NCBI RefSeq assembly: GCF_006094435.1
Contig: NZ_CP034783.1
Location: forward strand, 1,081,001 to 1,145,000
Reading direction: 5' to 3'
From: Pseudomonas sp. MPC6
GTDB taxonomy: Bacteria; Pseudomonadota; Gammaproteobacteria; Pseudomonadales; Pseudomonadaceae
Length of the DNA: 64,000 nt
Under the pieces are notes generated by a model, which was not told where the DNA came from, made no database searches, and worked only from the letters and a program-made list of their open reading frames with translations. Below are positions 62,185-64,000 of the stretch, piece by piece; the stretch's first letter is position 1, and every line of letters begins with the position of its first letter. A program made the translations under genes and the position numbers.

Positions 62185-62851
62185 CACGGCTCTCCAGCAC
62201 ATAACCCATGCCACGGATGGTGTGCAGCAATTTCTCCTCGAACGGCCCGTCGAGCTTGGCCCGCAGGCGCTTGATCGCGACTTCGACCACGTTGGCGTCG
62301 CTGTCGAAATTGATGTCCCAGACCATCTCGGCAATGGCGGTTTTCGAGAGGATTTCACCTTGTCGACGGGCCAGCACACTGAGCAGCGAGAACTCCTTGG
62401 CCGTCAGGTCCAGGCGCATGCCGGCGCGGGTGGCCTTGCGGCTGATCAAATCGATCCACAGGTCGGCGACGCTGACTTGCACCGGTTCATGGCCGCCGCT
62501 GCGACGCGTCAACGCCTGTAGCCGTGCCACCAGTTCGAGGAAGGAAAAAGGTTTGCCGAGGTAATCGTCGGCGCCGTCGCGCAGGCCTCTGATGCGGTCT
62601 TCCACGCGCTCGCGGGCGGTGAGCATGATCACCGGGGTTTGCTTGCGCGCACGCAACGCGCGCAATACGCCGAAGCCGTCCAGGCCCGGCAGCATGACGT
62701 CGAGGACGATCACCGCGTAGTCGCTTTCCAGCGCCAGGTGCAAGCCGCCGACGCCGTCGCGCGCCAGGTCCACGGTGTAGCCCTGTTCCGTCAGGCCGCG
62801 ATGCAGGTAGTCCGCGGTTTTTTCCTCGTCTTCGATAATCAGAACGCGCAT
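62174..62851 (-). CDS. OmpR-family response regulator, CopR/CzcR-like
   Basis: 225-residue regulator. The receiver domain has the phospho-acceptor Asp51 (VLDVMLPGLDG), acidic pocket EDEE and Lys in LGKPFSFLEL. The C-terminal winged helix is about 125-222 (LTAKEFSLLSVLARRQG, DSDANVVEVAIKRLRAKLD). It overlaps the kinase gene and starts 9 bp after the end of the RND pump gene. It is therefore probably co-transcribed with the pump and controls it. Confidence 0.92.
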   Translation of the reverse strand: MRVLIIEDEEKTADYLHRGLTEQGYTVDLARDGVGGLHLALESDYAVIVLDVMLPGLDGFGVLRALRARKQTPVIMLTARERVEDRIRGLRDGADDYLGKPFSFLELVARLQALTRRSGGHEPVQVSVADLWIDLISRKATRAGMRLDLTAKEFSLLSVLARRQGEILSKTAIAEMVWDINFDSDANVVEVAIKRLRAKLDGPFEEKLLHTIRGMGYVLESRGVQ

Positions 62852-62860
62852 GACCCCGCC

Positions 62861-64000
62861 TCAGTCTGTGGTCGCCAGCACCGGTACCGGCGTTGGCTTG
62901 GGCCTATGGAATAGCCGCTCGAGCCACAAGTATATGACCGGAGTGGTGAACAGCGTCAGCGCCTGGCTTACCAGCAAGCCGCCGACGACCGCGATCCCCA
63001 GGGGCTGGCGCAGTTCGGCGCCGGTGCCGTAACCGAGCATCAGCGGCAGTGCGCCGAGCAGGGCGGCGAGGGTGGTCATGATGATCGGCCGGAACCGGGT
63101 AAGACAGGCCTGGTAAATCGCCTCTTCCGGTGGCAAGCCGCCTTTGCGCTGGGCTTCGAGGGCGAAGTCGATCATCAGGATGCCGTTTTTCTTGACGATC
63201 CCGATCAACAGCACCAGCCCGATCAGCGCCATGATCGAAAAGTCCTGGCCCCAGATCCACAGCATGATCACCGCGCCGAGCCCCGCCGACGGCAGGGTCG
63301 AGATGATCGTCAGCGGGTGCACGAAGCTCTCGTAGAGCACGCCGAGAATGATGTACACCGCCACCAGCGCCGCCAGAATCAGCCAGGGCTGGCTGGCCAG
63401 CGAACTCTGGAACGCCTGGGCCGCGCCCTGGAAGTTGCCGCTGATGGCCGTCGGCATGCCGATGTCGGCCTTGGCCTGATTGAGCATGATCACCGCATCG
63501 CCCAGGGCCACGCCGGGTGCCAGGTTGAACGACAGGTTGGCGGCCGGAAACATGCCGTCGTGGGCGATGGACAGCGGACCGATGGTCGGCGCATCGAATT
63601 TCGCCAGCGCCGAGAGCGGCACCATTTCCCCACTGAGCGGCGAGCGCAAGTAGAAGTAGTTGAGGCTTTCGGCTTTGCCGCGTTGCTGGGTGTCCAGCTC
63701 CAGGATCACGTTGTACTGGTTGGTCTGGGTCTGGAACTCATTGATTTGCCGCTGACCGAAGGCGTCATACAGCGCTTCGTCGACATCACTGGCCGTCAGG
63801 CCGAATCGTGCCGCCGCGCTGCGGTCGATGTTGATGTGGGTAATGCTGCCGCCCAGCTGCAAGTCGTTGGAAATGTCGCGAAAGGCCGGGTTGCCGCGCA
63901 GTTTTTCCGTCAGACGCTGGGTCCAGGTGCTGAGGGTCGCGCCGTCGTTGCTCTTGAGCACGTATTGGTACTGGGCGCGACTCGGGCCGGAACTGAGGTT
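62861..64000 (-). CDS. RND efflux transporter of the MdtB/MdtC/MuxB-C type, 5' part outside the window
   Basis: C-terminal 379 residues of a proton-driven RND pump; the frame is open at the window end. The visible part contains a periplasmic pore/docking portion (LKSNDGATLSTWTQRLTEKL, AARFGLTASDVDEALYDAFG) and five or so membrane helices. Family motifs are VYIILGVLYESFVHPLTI, GLVLLIGIVKKNGILMIDFA and FRPIIMTTLAALLGALPLML. These match multidrug HAE1 pumps of the MdtBC kind rather than heavy-metal CzcA pumps. Membrane fusion and partner pump genes should lie beyond position 64000. Confidence 0.9.
   Translation of the reverse strand, partial: NLSSGPSRAQYQYVLKSNDGATLSTWTQRLTEKLRGNPAFRDISNDLQLGGSITHINIDRSAAARFGLTASDVDEALYDAFGQRQINEFQTQTNQYNVILELDTQQRGKAESLNYFYLRSPLSGEMVPLSALAKFDAPTIGPLSIAHDGMFPAANLSFNLAPGVALGDAVIMLNQAKADIGMPTAISGNFQGAAQAFQSSLASQPWLILAALVAVYIILGVLYESFVHPLTIISTLPSAGLGAVIMLWIWGQDFSIMALIGLVLLIGIVKKNGILMIDFALEAQRKGGLPPEEAIYQACLTRFRPIIMTTLAALLGALPLMLGYGTGAELRQPLGIAVVGGLLVSQALTLFTTPVIYLWLERLFHRPKPTPVPVLATTD

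Overview
The window is a contiguous piece of a high-GC gammaproteobacterial chromosome, very probably a Pseudomonas of the P. fluorescens group. The support is the gene order lpoA-yraN-diaA-dolP / rsmI-rnpB-mraZ-dcw, the petABC-sspA-sspB block next to rplM-rpsI, a GGAGC(G/T)...GCTCC type REP/REPIN repeat family scattered between genes, and close agreement of many proteins with pseudomonad families. No tRNA, CRISPR array, prophage or insertion sequence was recognised.

Region by region. 1-3.7 kb: the 3' part of a MalT-like LuxR regulator, a glyoxalase-II-like hydrolase and an OmpA-type lipoprotein. 3.9-16.7 kb: a complete-looking ectoine/5-hydroxyectoine uptake and catabolism island: the ABC importer ehuBCDA on the minus strand, the divergent MocR/EnuR regulator, then eutB-eutC-doeA-doeB-doeX(asnC)-doeC-like dehydrogenase-doeD transaminase. 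It is bracketed by REP elements and lacks a recognisable eutA. 17-20.8 kb: zapG (yhcB), an alpha/beta hydrolase, trpS and zapE. 21-26.3 kb: a minus-strand operon of unusual content (flavin amino-acid oxidase/monooxygenase, nitrilase-fold amidase, a membrane protein made of two repeats, and an asparaginase). The first gene is clearly more AT-rich than its surroundings. This is the best candidate for an undescribed system. 26.5-30.1 kb: a GlxA-type regulator, an acyl-CoA dehydrogenase and an aldo/keto reductase.

30.3-40.3 kb is housekeeping: rplM-rpsI, the cytochrome bc1 operon petABC, sspA-sspB, the outer-membrane/peptidoglycan group lpoA-yraN-diaA-dolP, rsmI, and the RNase P RNA gene rnpB. 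40.6-58.5 kb is the whole division and cell wall cluster: mraZ-rsmH-ftsL-ftsI-murE-murF-mraY-murD-ftsW-murG-murC-ddlB-ftsQ-ftsA-ftsZ-lpxC, mostly with overlapping or touching reading frames. A MraZ-type operator of three AAGTGG units at an exact 10-bp period lies in front of it. 58.6-64 kb: a membrane GGEEF diguanylate cyclase, a small exported protein, and a minus-strand operon of an RND efflux pump (cut by the window end) followed by a CopR/CzcR-like response regulator and its kinase.

How genes cooperate: EhuBCDA imports ectoines. EutBC probably convert hydroxyectoine towards ectoine, DoeA opens the ring, DoeB deacetylates, DoeD transaminates and the dehydrogenase yields aspartate. EnuR and the Lrp-type DoeX control the pathway. 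In the cell wall cluster, MurC-F, Ddl, MraY and MurG build lipid II for FtsW/FtsI at the FtsZ/FtsA/FtsQ/FtsL ring. LpxC commits lipid A synthesis, and LpoA and DolP from the neighbouring operon serve envelope assembly. All functions are inferred from sequence patterns read by eye; no database search was run.
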